Positions 35,542 through 43,986 of a stretch of DNA of 64,000 nt are shown here, one piece after another (position 1 is the first letter of the stretch; each line of letters starts with the position of its first letter). The notes under the pieces were generated by a model. That model did not search any database. It was not told the origin of the DNA and worked only from the letters and a program-made list of their open reading frames with translations. The translations under genes were made by a program, and so were the position numbers. Origin of the DNA: Oscillospiraceae bacterium (GTDB taxonomy: Bacteria; Bacillota; Clostridia; Oscillospirales; Ruminococcaceae); assembly GCA_017438745.1 (NCBI GenBank), contig JAFRUS010000054.1, positions 1 through 64,000 on the forward strand, given 5' to 3'.

Positions 35542-36795
35542 ATGGATAAAAATAATGATCTGATCGATGAAATACTTGCCGGTAACGGCGAAAATGACCC
35601 TGAGGTGCTTGAAATGATCAGCGAAAACTGTAAAGTGATTTCTGAAGAACAGAAAAACAGAATACTTGGCATTATACGCGAAAAGGAACACGGTGAGGAA
35701 ATACAGGATGAATGCACATCAGCTGATAATGAAGAAAAGGATCTGTCTGTTGTTGAATACAGAAAAACCGGAATAATAAAGATCTTTGCAGGTCTTGCAG
35801 CCTGTGTGTGTCTGGCTGCCGGAATAAAAATGCTTGGCGACAGAAATGAACAATTTATCCCTTCAGGAGATGATTCGGTAAAGACTACGACTGTTACGGA
35901 GGCAAAAACAACAGACGTAACAACAGGCGAAAATGCTGTTTCCGGTTCGTCAGAAACTGCACCGGTAAAGGAAACTGCAGTGGTTACGGTAACAGGTGTT
36001 ACAGAAAATACAGTAAGTGTTCCGGAAACAGGCACTGCTGCCGTAAACAGAATGCAGGAGACAGAACAGAAAACAGCGCGGACTGAAAATATAACTGTAT
36101 CCGAAATTCCGGCAGAAGATAAAAAAACTGCTGAAATACCAGCGGAGAACACAGTGGCAGTGACATCTTCAGTAACAGAAGCTTACAGAGAGATAAGGAC
36201 TGAAGAATCCGCAGGACCTGAAGAAGGTGTATCAGAGAATGAAGTATCTGAAAAAACGGAAACAAACGGTGAAACCGGCCAGCCTGTAACAGCTACTCAT
36301 ATTACCCGTGATCCGGTGGCACTTACTGTTGATGCAGGCGTGTATGAGGCTAAGGCAGGAGACACGGTAAAATTAAAGATAAGAACAACAGATATAAAGG
36401 AAGCCTATCATGCAGTAGTTGGTTTTCTTGAAATTGATACTGAAAAATTCACTTTACTGAGTGTCACAGCAGGAGACAGTGACGATCCGGATAATGAAAA
36501 CTCCAGAGTGTACCATAACTCTGCAATATCAGAATATATGTCAGATGAAAAAACCCAAACTGTACGCCCACTTTACTGCGATACAGAGAACATAAATGAA
36601 GGCGTTGTTATTGCAACCTTAGAACTTAAGATCAATAATGCTATAAATGATGGAAACTATGTAATACCGTTCAGCATTTCCGAAGACTGTTCAATGGTCA
36701 ATCAGATCATCGCTAAAGCTAAAAACAATGGTTTTGATGAGGCCAGAGTCCTGAATGCAGAATACCGTGGTGCACTGATAAAGGTTAAAAATTAA
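35542..36795 (+). CDS. Membrane anti-sigma-like protein with extracellular cohesin-like domain
   Basis: 417 residues from ATG 35542 (AAGGAGG upstream). Cytosolic part about 1-75 with a helical SEEQKNRILGIIREK; one membrane segment (about 77-97: GIIKIFAGLAACVCLAAGIK); long Thr/Glu-rich outer spacer (about 100-245); ETGQPVT linker; then a ~155-residue module (about 261-417: TVDAGVYEAKAGDTVKLKI, LEIDTEKFTLLSVTAGD, VVIATLELKINN, GNYVIPF, YRGALIKV). The strand order and the early AGDTV and later SVTAGD motifs match cohesins; the same module occurs twice in each of the proteins at 36953 and 48392. No zinc anti-sigma motif (HxxxCxxC). Position 2 bases after an ECF gene, single-pass topology and an outer sensory module are as in RsgI/anti-sigma proteins; function is inferred. 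Confidence 0.75.
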   Translation: MDKNNDLIDEILAGNGENDPEVLEMISENCKVISEEQKNRILGIIREKEHGEEIQDECTSADNEEKDLSVVEYRKTGIIKIFAGLAACVCLAAGIKMLGDRNEQFIPSGDDSVKTTTVTEAKTTDVTTGENAVSGSSETAPVKETAVVTVTGVTENTVSVPETGTAAVNRMQETEQKTARTENITVSEIPAEDKKTAEIPAENTVAVTSSVTEAYREIRTEESAGPEEGVSENEVSEKTETNGETGQPVTATHITRDPVALTVDAGVYEAKAGDTVKLKIRTTDIKEAYHAVVGFLEIDTEKFTLLSVTAGDSDDPDNENSRVYHNSAISEYMSDEKTQTVRPLYCDTENINEGVVIATLELKINNAINDGNYVIPFSISEDCSMVNQIIAKAKNNGFDEARVLNAEYRGALIKVKN

Positions 36796-36802
36796 TAAAA
36801 CA

Positions 36803-36839
36803 TGTCCAGTTGTAAACTGCTGTTACGACTGTATAGATG
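36803..36839 (+). promoter_or_regulatory. Candidate ECF-type promoter for the first cohesin gene
   Basis: TGTCCA (36803-36808), 18 bases, GACTGTATAGATG (36827-36839). No sigmaA promoter is evident in the 36796-36952 gap. Confidence 0.55.
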
Positions 36840-36952
36840 TAAGGTGGTCATTACGGAAACAGTTACTTATAAACAGAGCAGTGCAATGCTCTTCCGGGCC
36901 GGAGTTCCGTACTGATCAGATTTTAATTTCTATATTTGAAAGGATGTTTATT

Positions 36953-38572
36953 ATGAGCAAAACAGGTAAAAAAACACTAACAGCAGTTTTAGCATTCGCG
37001 TTAGCTGCCCAGGGCATGATCTGCGGTGTATCACTTAATGATGTATCTGCTGCAGAGCAGCCGGCAGTTTCAAGCCGTCCTGCTGACAGTTCACCGGCAT
37101 TTACTGTTGATGCGGGTGTTTATGAGGCAAATGCAGGAGACACGGTTAAAGTAAAGATAAAGGCAACTGATATAAAGGAAGCATTCTGCGGAATTGTCGG
37201 ACGCTTAAATGTTAATACTGATGTTTTCAGTGTGCTGAGTGTGACTCCGGGAGATACTGATGATCCTGATAATGAAAATTCAGCAATATATAAAAACACT
37301 ACAGTCCTCAGTAATAAGACTGGTGAGAACACAGAAAAAGTCTGCTTCCTTTACAATGATCTCGAAAACATAGAAGAGGATACTGTTTTTGTAACTCTGG
37401 AACTTAAGATCAATGATAATGTAAAGGACGGAACTTATGCGATTCCTTTCATCGATCCTAAAGGCGAAACAATGGGGGTGCAGTACAACGGAGAAGACGA
37501 AAACGGATTCTGTATAGATGATCTGGATCCTGATTTTCTGGGTGCACTGATAAAAGTCGGTGAAGGGTCGGAAGAAACAATAATGCCTGAGCCTGTTGAA
37601 GAAGAATACTATAATGGAAATGAAGCTGAAAACACCGGAAATCAGGCAACAGTACGTGAATATACAAATGAAGAAACAGGTCAGCCGGTAACAGCATTTG
37701 GTGATCCTGCGGCATTTACTGTTGATGCAGGTGTTTATGAGGCAAACGCAGGAGATACAGTTAAGTTGAAGATCAGGACAACGGATGTAAAGGAAGCCTA
37801 TAATTCAGTACTTGGTTTTCTTGAAGTTGATACCGACAAATTCACTGTACTGAATGTAACGGCAGGAGATACTGATGATCCGGATAATGAAAATTCCAGA
37901 GTGTACAGAAATTCTTCAGTATCAAGTTATATGTCAGATGAGAAAACAGAAATTGTATCCTGCCTTTTCTGCGATATCGCGAACTTAAATGAAGGTGCTG
38001 TAATTGCAACTGTGGAACTTAAGTTAAATGATGATATAAATGACGGAAACTATGCAATACCGTTCAGTGTTCGTGGAGAAGGTTCAGTGGCCAATCAGAT
38101 CATCACCGAAGATGGCGGAATGATCCAGGTCAGAATTCTGGACCCTGAATTTCACGGTGCACTTATAATAGTAAGCAGCGTTTCAGAAGAAACAGAACCG
38201 GAAAACGAAGTGACAGCACCGGCAGAAGATACGGAAAAACCGTCTCCGTCTGAAGAAGGTGCATCACAGACAGAAGCTCCTGATAATGGTGATGCTCAGA
38301 ACAGCGAGAAACCAGTTGAGCCTGAGAAACCAGTTGAGCCTGAGAAACCAGTTGAGCCTGAGAAACCGGTTAAGCCTGAGAAGCCAGTTAAACCTGAGAA
38401 GCCTGTCAAGCCTGAGAAACCTGTACCGGGACATCATCATGATCATCATCATGGCTTCGGACCACATCACGAACCAGGCCGCAGACATGAAAATCCGGTT
38501 GGTAAAAAAGCAGCCGAAGATATCTCGAATGCAATTTCAGAGATTGTAAGATTTATTGTTTCATTATTCTAA
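36953..38572 (+). CDS. Secreted protein with two cohesin-like modules (scaffoldin-like 1)
   Basis: 539 residues from ATG 36953 (AAAGGA upstream; the upstream ATG at 36944 overlaps that site). Signal peptide (about 1-33, ends VSAAEQ). Cohesin-like modules about 51-202 and 255-407, both beginning TVDAGVYEANAGDTVK and ending GALI(K/I)V. Linker with ETGQPVT before module 2, identical to the anti-sigma linker. Then an acidic spacer, about seven EKPV(E/K)P hexapeptides (452-492; 18-base DNA repeats 38306-38428), a His cluster GHHHDHHHGFGPHH, and a C-terminal amphipathic tail ending IVRFIVSLF. No sortase motif, no SLH domain. Likely displays dockerin proteins; anchoring through the tail is inference. 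Lies behind an ECF-type promoter. Confidence 0.78.
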   Translation: MSKTGKKTLTAVLAFALAAQGMICGVSLNDVSAAEQPAVSSRPADSSPAFTVDAGVYEANAGDTVKVKIKATDIKEAFCGIVGRLNVNTDVFSVLSVTPGDTDDPDNENSAIYKNTTVLSNKTGENTEKVCFLYNDLENIEEDTVFVTLELKINDNVKDGTYAIPFIDPKGETMGVQYNGEDENGFCIDDLDPDFLGALIKVGEGSEETIMPEPVEEEYYNGNEAENTGNQATVREYTNEETGQPVTAFGDPAAFTVDAGVYEANAGDTVKLKIRTTDVKEAYNSVLGFLEVDTDKFTVLNVTAGDTDDPDNENSRVYRNSSVSSYMSDEKTEIVSCLFCDIANLNEGAVIATVELKLNDDINDGNYAIPFSVRGEGSVANQIITEDGGMIQVRILDPEFHGALIIVSSVSEETEPENEVTAPAEDTEKPSPSEEGASQTEAPDNGDAQNSEKPVEPEKPVEPEKPVEPEKPVKPEKPVKPEKPVKPEKPVPGHHHDHHHGFGPHHEPGRRHENPVGKKAAEDISNAISEIVRFIVSLF

Positions 38573-38639
38573 GGAAACATTGATTAAACCGGAAATGCGG
38601 CTTTGCCGTATTCCCGCAGGGGAGAACGCGGGGCTTCAC
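38571..38639 (+). repeat. Hairpin-rich intergenic repeat, copy 2
   Basis: TAAGGAAACATTGATTAAAC, then CGGAAATGCGGCTTTGCCGT, match the start of 59807-59929; continues with GCGGGGCTTC. It begins within the stop codon of the cohesin gene. Confidence 0.7.
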
Positions 38640-38710
38640 TAACAAGATTATGTGATGGTAATCCATATACTGTCGAAGAAATATTTGCTGAATGTGAATA
38701 AGAAAAAATA

Positions 38711-38760
38711 CAGCACCATCGGGCCGGTAATAAAACCGGTCCAGTGGTGTTGTTTTCTTT
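38711..38760 (+). terminator. Terminator after the first cohesin gene
   Basis: CAGCACCA..GGCCGGT / ACCGGTC..TGGTGTTG long stem followed by TTTTCTTT. Confidence 0.75.
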
Positions 38761-38830
38761 TGTACTGGAAAAAACAGGCTGCGAATAGTAACTTTCAGAC
38801 GGTCAGATATTGCGTTTTTGTTGTAACTTA

Positions 38831-38859
38831 TTGATTATAGTGACTGCTCATGATATAAT
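38831..38859 (+). promoter_or_regulatory. Candidate sigmaA promoter for the LRR-dockerin protein
   Basis: TTGATT (38831-38836), 17-base spacer, TATAAT (38854-38859). No copy of the ECF-type motif was found here. Confidence 0.65.
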
Positions 38860-38958
38860 ATATGGTATTAATAATTCATATTAAACATAAGACAGGTTAT
38901 GAATTTGTACTAAACCTGTCCGAAAAGCATATTTCAACAAGGAAAAGAGGTAACAGGA

Positions 38959-41900
38959 TTGGAGAAGAAAAGTTTGAAACGAATCACTGCTGCAGTTACA
39001 GCACTTATCATGACTGCCGGAATGACATTCCCGGCTTTTGCGGAAGAACAGGCAGAGACGCTTACAGCGTCTGTACCTGAAGGACAGGAAGAAAAAATAA
39101 CAGAGTCTGAGACGGATGACGGATTATCGGCGTCATGCGGTGTGGCTGCAATGTGGAAATATGATCCGGAAACCAAAACTCTGACTGTAAGCGGAAGCGG
39201 TAATGCAGAAAATCTGCATTACAATACACATCCGGTATGGATCGACGAAGTGGAAACTGTGATAGTTGAAGACGACATAGGTGTGATAGGAGCGGGCTTT
39301 TTTGAAGGATGCAAAAAATTAAAAAATGTTACTCTTGCGAAAAGTGTAGGAACGATCGACGGAGCTTTCCGTAACTGTACCAGCCTTAAAAGCATAACTT
39401 TACCGGACAGGATCAGGTCACTTACCGGCGGAACTTTTTCCGGATGTTCAGCACTTGAAGAAGTACATATCGGTGAAAACATGGTGTATCTGGGTATTGA
39501 TGCAGGTCCTGAGGGAAGAGGCGAATTCAGTGGCTGCGTATCACTTAAGAGTATTGAACTTCCGAAATCTCTTTTGTATATCAGACGCGATACATTTAAC
39601 GGATGCAAAGAATTAAAGGAAGTCATTCTGCATTCCTATAAATGTGAAATAGAAGACAGTGCATTTGATAACTGCGATCCGTCGCTCCTTATAAAAGGCT
39701 TCAATGACACTCCTGCAGAGGAATTTGCAGATAAGCACGGATTTAAATTTGAAGGAACAGAAAAACCGGAGATTGAAGAAGAACCTGAGGAAGAAGATTA
39801 TTATGAGGAATATTATCCGATATCAGAATATTCTGATCCGGACGGTGAAAATAAATCATCTGATGAAGCAGAGTGGAAATTTGATGAGGAAACCAAAACT
39901 CTGACTGTAAGCGGAACCGGTGCAGCTGAATTATCAGTTTACGCTTCTAATCCGGGCTGGAAAGAAAAAGTTGAAACAGCTGTAATTGAAAACGGAGTAA
40001 CCGGTATAGGAGAGGGCTTTTTCGGAGGATGTAAAAATCTGAAAAGTGTCAGCATTCCGGACAGCGTTATTTGTATCGATGGTGCTTTTTATGACTGTAC
40101 CAGCCTTAAAACGATCACTTTACCTGATAGTATTGATTCACTTTACCAGGACACATTTGCTGGATGTACTGCACTTGAAGAGATACATCTCGGAAATCAG
40201 ATGCAGGTTTTAGGATATGGGATAAGTTTAGGCGAATTCAACGGCTGTACATCACTTGAGCGTATCAATCTGCCTGACAGTCTCCGTTCGATCACAAGTG
40301 GTACATTTAACGGCTGTACTTCTTTAAAAGAAATAGCGATACCTGATCATGTTGAGTCAATTGACGAAGGGGTGTTTAAGGACTGCACATCTCTTGCAGA
40401 AGTTACGCTTGGTTCAGGAGTACGTTATATACACAGTGATGCCTTTAAAAACTGTGAATCGCTTGAAAAAATAGTGATTCCGGAAAAGGTGCGCTCGATA
40501 GATGAAAAAGCTTTCGCCGGCTGTAAAAAATTAAAGGAAGTAACGGTACTGTCCGAAGAATGCATTATAGAGGATAACTCGTTTGAAGGCTGTGATCCGT
40601 CTCTCGTTATAAAGGCGTATAAGGGCAGTAAGGCAGAGAAATATGCTGAAAGAAATGGTTTCACATTTGAAGCTGTTCAGAAAAAAGTGCCGACTGAAGA
40701 AGAACGCAAGGAAGCTGAACGTAAGCAGGCTGAAGAGGAAAAGGAACGAGAGGAAGCCGCACTTAAGAGGGAAGCTGAAGAAAAGGAACAGCAGAAGGCG
40801 AAACTCATAGAATCTCTGACAAACGAAGGCATGCGCGGCGATATAAACGGTGACGGCATAATAAACGTGTTCGACGTTATGAGATACAAGAAGACAATCA
40901 TAAACGGTAACGGAATTGATCCGTCAGGAAGCACTGATATAAACAGAGACGGAGCGATAGACGAAAGCGATGTTTCCGCGGTCATGAATGATGCTCTCGG
41001 AAAGTCAGTACTCTGGTCATACGGAACGATGCCGAAGATGGAAAGCAGCACGGTTTCCGCTAATCTTGAAAGTATGTTCAGAGCTGAAATGCTGGGCTTG
41101 AAATATTCAGATGCGAAAAAACTTGTTTCAGATGATGACGTATCCGGACAGTTTAAAAAGCTCATTTCAGGTGATACGGATATTATTTTCACAGACTCTG
41201 TTACGGAAGAACAGCAGAAGGCTGCATCTGAAGCGGGGGTAAAACTGAACATCGTTCAGGCAGCAAAAGCAGGACTTGTTTTTATCGTAAACAAAAGCAA
41301 CCCGGTGGATTCGCTGACCAGTGAACAGATAAAAGACATTTACTCCGGAAAGATAACCAACTGGAAAGATGTCGGCGGAAATGATGAAGTAATTGTTGCT
41401 TTCCAGAGAAACGATAATTCAAACAGTCAGAGATTTATTAAAAAATGGATGGGCGAAAGAAATCTTGCAGAACCGCTGAAGATCCGCGACGTGAATTCAG
41501 AGTATAAAAATCTGGAAAATGCGATCGGTTTCGCCTGCTATTCAAATGCAGCACAGATGGGTGAAGATTCATCCGATATAAAATACATTGCAGTTGACGG
41601 GGTAAAGCCGTCTGCCGAAACCATGAACGACGGAACTTATCCGGTTTTAACAGGCATATCAGCTGTATATACAGATAAGGCATCACAGAAAACCAGAGAT
41701 TTTGCGGGATGGGCATTGTCTGCGGAAGGACAGAAAGCAGTTTCAGACAGTGGCTGTATTCCTGTAAAAAAGACTGAACAGTCTGTAAAAAACAAGCTTT
41801 ATACAGCCAAGGGAACCGGTAAGGAAAAGCCGGCAGATCTGAAACCGGACTGGAATGGAACTAATATATTTTTGTACGAGAAAGACGGCGGTCAGAAATT

Positions 41901-43797
41901 ATCATGGAAAGACGGAATGCCGAAAAGTGAATGCGAACTTGGCTTCATTAAAGACAAGTCTGTAGAAGATAAGATCAATGCTGATATTCGTAAAGTTTTG
42001 TTCGGCGACAGGGATAATCTTCCGGGTGAATGGAAGATGAAGGTTGAGATATACAATGCCTATATGAATATAACTTTCAGTAAAACCGGTTGCGATAAAG
42101 AAACCGTTAGCCTGATCTACGACCTGAGGGACGGAAAGAAACTTGAAAAATTATCCGATCTTTTCTATAAGGATTCAGATTTTCTTCCGCTGCTGAACAG
42201 GCTGCTCGAAAGGGAGGCAGCAAAGAACGATCGTGATATCTTTGCAACAGATTTTTTCGGACTGTCCGATGATATTACACAGTTTGATTTCAACAGCATA
42301 ACTCTTGGCGAGAACAATCCTTATACGGCAGGAGTTATTAGTCTGCCGCTGCAGGATACCTGGACTCGTCAGCTGATGGGAGAGCTGGTCATAAGTGAAC
42401 ACTTTAACAGCCGTGATTTTTTTGAAGAAGATTTTTCTTACAAGCAAGCAGTGAGACTAACGGAATGGGACACAAATGAGTGGATAGAAGATTATTCATA
42501 TGGCAGTGACGGAAAACTGCACTACGATTTCATGTCCTTCCGTCATACGCCTGACGAGATCAAAGAAAGAAACCGTGCCTGTGATCTGGTGTATGAAAAA
42601 TTATGTGATCTGTATTTAAAGGAATTTCCTGATGCAGCCGGAAAACTCAGAATTGACAAAAATGTATTTACAGAGAATGTTGATGCGCAGCTCATTATGT
42701 CGTCAGTCAATGCGTACAGGTCGTATATAGCGTTTGAAGGAGAGTATCCACGCAGGTATTACTGTCTGGACCATGATACCCTGGAGCCGCTCAGCGTATC
42801 TGATATACTGGGGAAAAAATTTGAAGCATACGATAATAAATACTATATTGACATAATTGATTTTAATAAAGGAACAGCAGAATTGTGTCCTTACGTAAAA
42901 ACCGGAGAAGATTATTCCCGGGAAACGCATAACATCAGTCTTGATGATTTAAACATGAAATACATTTACGCAGATGATGCGTATGTCACTGAGTTTACAA
43001 GAACAAAACACGGTGTCGTTGATTCTGAAAATGCTCTTGTTTATCCGGAATCCTATATTGTTAAACATGATCCGGAGAAAAAAGGTGAACCGGTTCAGAA
43101 AGGATACAGAGTCGAGATCAGAAAATTCACGAAATTTTTCGGGAAAACATGGTACGAATGCTGGAATGCTGAAAGCGGTGATTACTGCGGCTGGATAGCT
43201 GAAGATAATATCGCCGTGCAGTATACTGAAGATGAAAATAAATTAAAATTCACCTCATTTGAAGAGACTCCGATACGAGGCAGAATTTTAAGTGCATCGG
43301 ACAGAATTATAGCTCAGGAACAGCCGCAGGATGTTATATGCTATACAAATGAGTCAGTAATGAATGCAGATTCAGAACTGGAAGGATCTGTAGTGCCTCT
43401 GGACGATCGTTACGTGAATGCCAGAAACAAATGTCTGTCTCATGGAAAGTGGCTTTATGAATGCTGGTCAGGTTTAGATTACGTTGGCTGGGTAGAAATG
43501 CATGATTTTGAAATGTATGAAAAAAGTCTGGCCGACCATAATAATTATCCGGAAAAACTGGACAGTGAGCGCACAGGTACTGTTCCGGGAGAGAAATATA
43601 ACGGCATAGAATTTTATGCGCCGAAATATATCGTTGAAGATTCACTCATCAACAGATCAGCAGGCGTGGTTACAGAGGATATAAAAATCAAAACAAATAA
43701 ACGCTGCGAGTTCCACGGCGAATGGTGGTATGAATGTGTGTCTGCAAACGGCGCATATTTAGGCTGGGTAAACGGCGATCTTATCGAATTTGAATAA
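38959..43797 (+). CDS. Secreted LRR-dockerin-PBP-SH3 protein
   Basis: 1612 residues from TTG 38959 (AAGAGG upstream). Signal peptide ending AFA (about 28). Two BspA-type leucine-rich blocks (about 94-265 and 334-570, with CTSLKTITLPDSIDSL), each led by the same WKYDPETKTLTVSGSG strand pair. Charged coiled coil (about 577-620). Dockerin (about 627-682, DINGDGIINVFDVMRYK and DINRDGAID). PstS-like periplasmic-binding-protein fold (about 684-938, SGKITNWKDVGGNDE), whose ligand motifs are altered relative to its paralogs (MESSTVSANL for MDGSTSAIPL; NDNSNSQRF for NKDSGSQNYM). RsiV/PdaC-like region (about 960-1200) with NAYMNITF and YDLRDGKKLEKLSDLF. Three SH3-like tail repeats (WYECW...GWI). Largest member of the local family; partner and ligand unknown. 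Confidence 0.82.
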   Translation: MEKKSLKRITAAVTALIMTAGMTFPAFAEEQAETLTASVPEGQEEKITESETDDGLSASCGVAAMWKYDPETKTLTVSGSGNAENLHYNTHPVWIDEVETVIVEDDIGVIGAGFFEGCKKLKNVTLAKSVGTIDGAFRNCTSLKSITLPDRIRSLTGGTFSGCSALEEVHIGENMVYLGIDAGPEGRGEFSGCVSLKSIELPKSLLYIRRDTFNGCKELKEVILHSYKCEIEDSAFDNCDPSLLIKGFNDTPAEEFADKHGFKFEGTEKPEIEEEPEEEDYYEEYYPISEYSDPDGENKSSDEAEWKFDEETKTLTVSGTGAAELSVYASNPGWKEKVETAVIENGVTGIGEGFFGGCKNLKSVSIPDSVICIDGAFYDCTSLKTITLPDSIDSLYQDTFAGCTALEEIHLGNQMQVLGYGISLGEFNGCTSLERINLPDSLRSITSGTFNGCTSLKEIAIPDHVESIDEGVFKDCTSLAEVTLGSGVRYIHSDAFKNCESLEKIVIPEKVRSIDEKAFAGCKKLKEVTVLSEECIIEDNSFEGCDPSLVIKAYKGSKAEKYAERNGFTFEAVQKKVPTEEERKEAERKQAEEEKEREEAALKREAEEKEQQKAKLIESLTNEGMRGDINGDGIINVFDVMRYKKTIINGNGIDPSGSTDINRDGAIDESDVSAVMNDALGKSVLWSYGTMPKMESSTVSANLESMFRAEMLGLKYSDAKKLVSDDDVSGQFKKLISGDTDIIFTDSVTEEQQKAASEAGVKLNIVQAAKAGLVFIVNKSNPVDSLTSEQIKDIYSGKITNWKDVGGNDEVIVAFQRNDNSNSQRFIKKWMGERNLAEPLKIRDVNSEYKNLENAIGFACYSNAAQMGEDSSDIKYIAVDGVKPSAETMNDGTYPVLTGISAVYTDKASQKTRDFAGWALSAEGQKAVSDSGCIPVKKTEQSVKNKLYTAKGTGKEKPADLKPDWNGTNIFLYEKDGGQKLSWKDGMPKSECELGFIKDKSVEDKINADIRKVLFGDRDNLPGEWKMKVEIYNAYMNITFSKTGCDKETVSLIYDLRDGKKLEKLSDLFYKDSDFLPLLNRLLEREAAKNDRDIFATDFFGLSDDITQFDFNSITLGENNPYTAGVISLPLQDTWTRQLMGELVISEHFNSRDFFEEDFSYKQAVRLTEWDTNEWIEDYSYGSDGKLHYDFMSFRHTPDEIKERNRACDLVYEKLCDLYLKEFPDAAGKLRIDKNVFTENVDAQLIMSSVNAYRSYIAFEGEYPRRYYCLDHDTLEPLSVSDILGKKFEAYDNKYYIDIIDFNKGTAELCPYVKTGEDYSRETHNISLDDLNMKYIYADDAYVTEFTRTKHGVVDSENALVYPESYIVKHDPEKKGEPVQKGYRVEIRKFTKFFGKTWYECWNAESGDYCGWIAEDNIAVQYTEDENKLKFTSFEETPIRGRILSASDRIIAQEQPQDVICYTNESVMNADSELEGSVVPLDDRYVNARNKCLSHGKWLYECWSGLDYVGWVEMHDFEMYEKSLADHNNYPEKLDSERTGTVPGEKYNGIEFYAPKYIVEDSLINRSAGVVTEDIKIKTNKRCEFHGEWWYECVSANGAYLGWVNGDLIEFE

Positions 43798-43817
43798 GCG
43801 GTAATACCGCAATACGT

Positions 43818-43861
43818 ATTACACCTTCATCCGTAAATATACGGGTGAGGGTGTAATTTTA
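43818..43861 (+). terminator. Terminator after the LRR-dockerin gene
   Basis: ATTACACCTTCATCCGT / ACGGGTGAGGGTGTAAT stem followed by TTT. Confidence 0.82.
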
Positions 43862-43890
43862 TGATATTAAAAAAATTTATTTTGAATCCC

Positions 43891-43926
43891 TGTAACCTTT
43901 TTGAATGTTTCGGGTCTGTATAGATG
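43891..43926 (+). promoter_or_regulatory. Candidate ECF-type promoter for the gene at 43987
   Basis: TGTAAC (43891-43896), then GTCTGTATAGATG (43914-43926). The TGTAACC box, spacing and TATAGATGAAG are the same as at 46730-46765. Confidence 0.55.
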
Positions 43927-43986
43927 AAGAGAAAATCTTCCGGATGAAAAATCTAAAATTATAGTAATAACCGGGGAGAGGATACT

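Noticed and set aside
35542..36260. Zinc-binding anti-sigma (ZAS) domain in the anti-sigma-like protein
   Set aside because: No HxxxCxxC motif in the inner part; the anti-sigma role rests on gene position and topology only.
38306..38428. 18-base tandem repeats that could suggest CRISPR or a minisatellite
   Set aside because: They keep frame and encode EKPV(E/K)P; no spacers.
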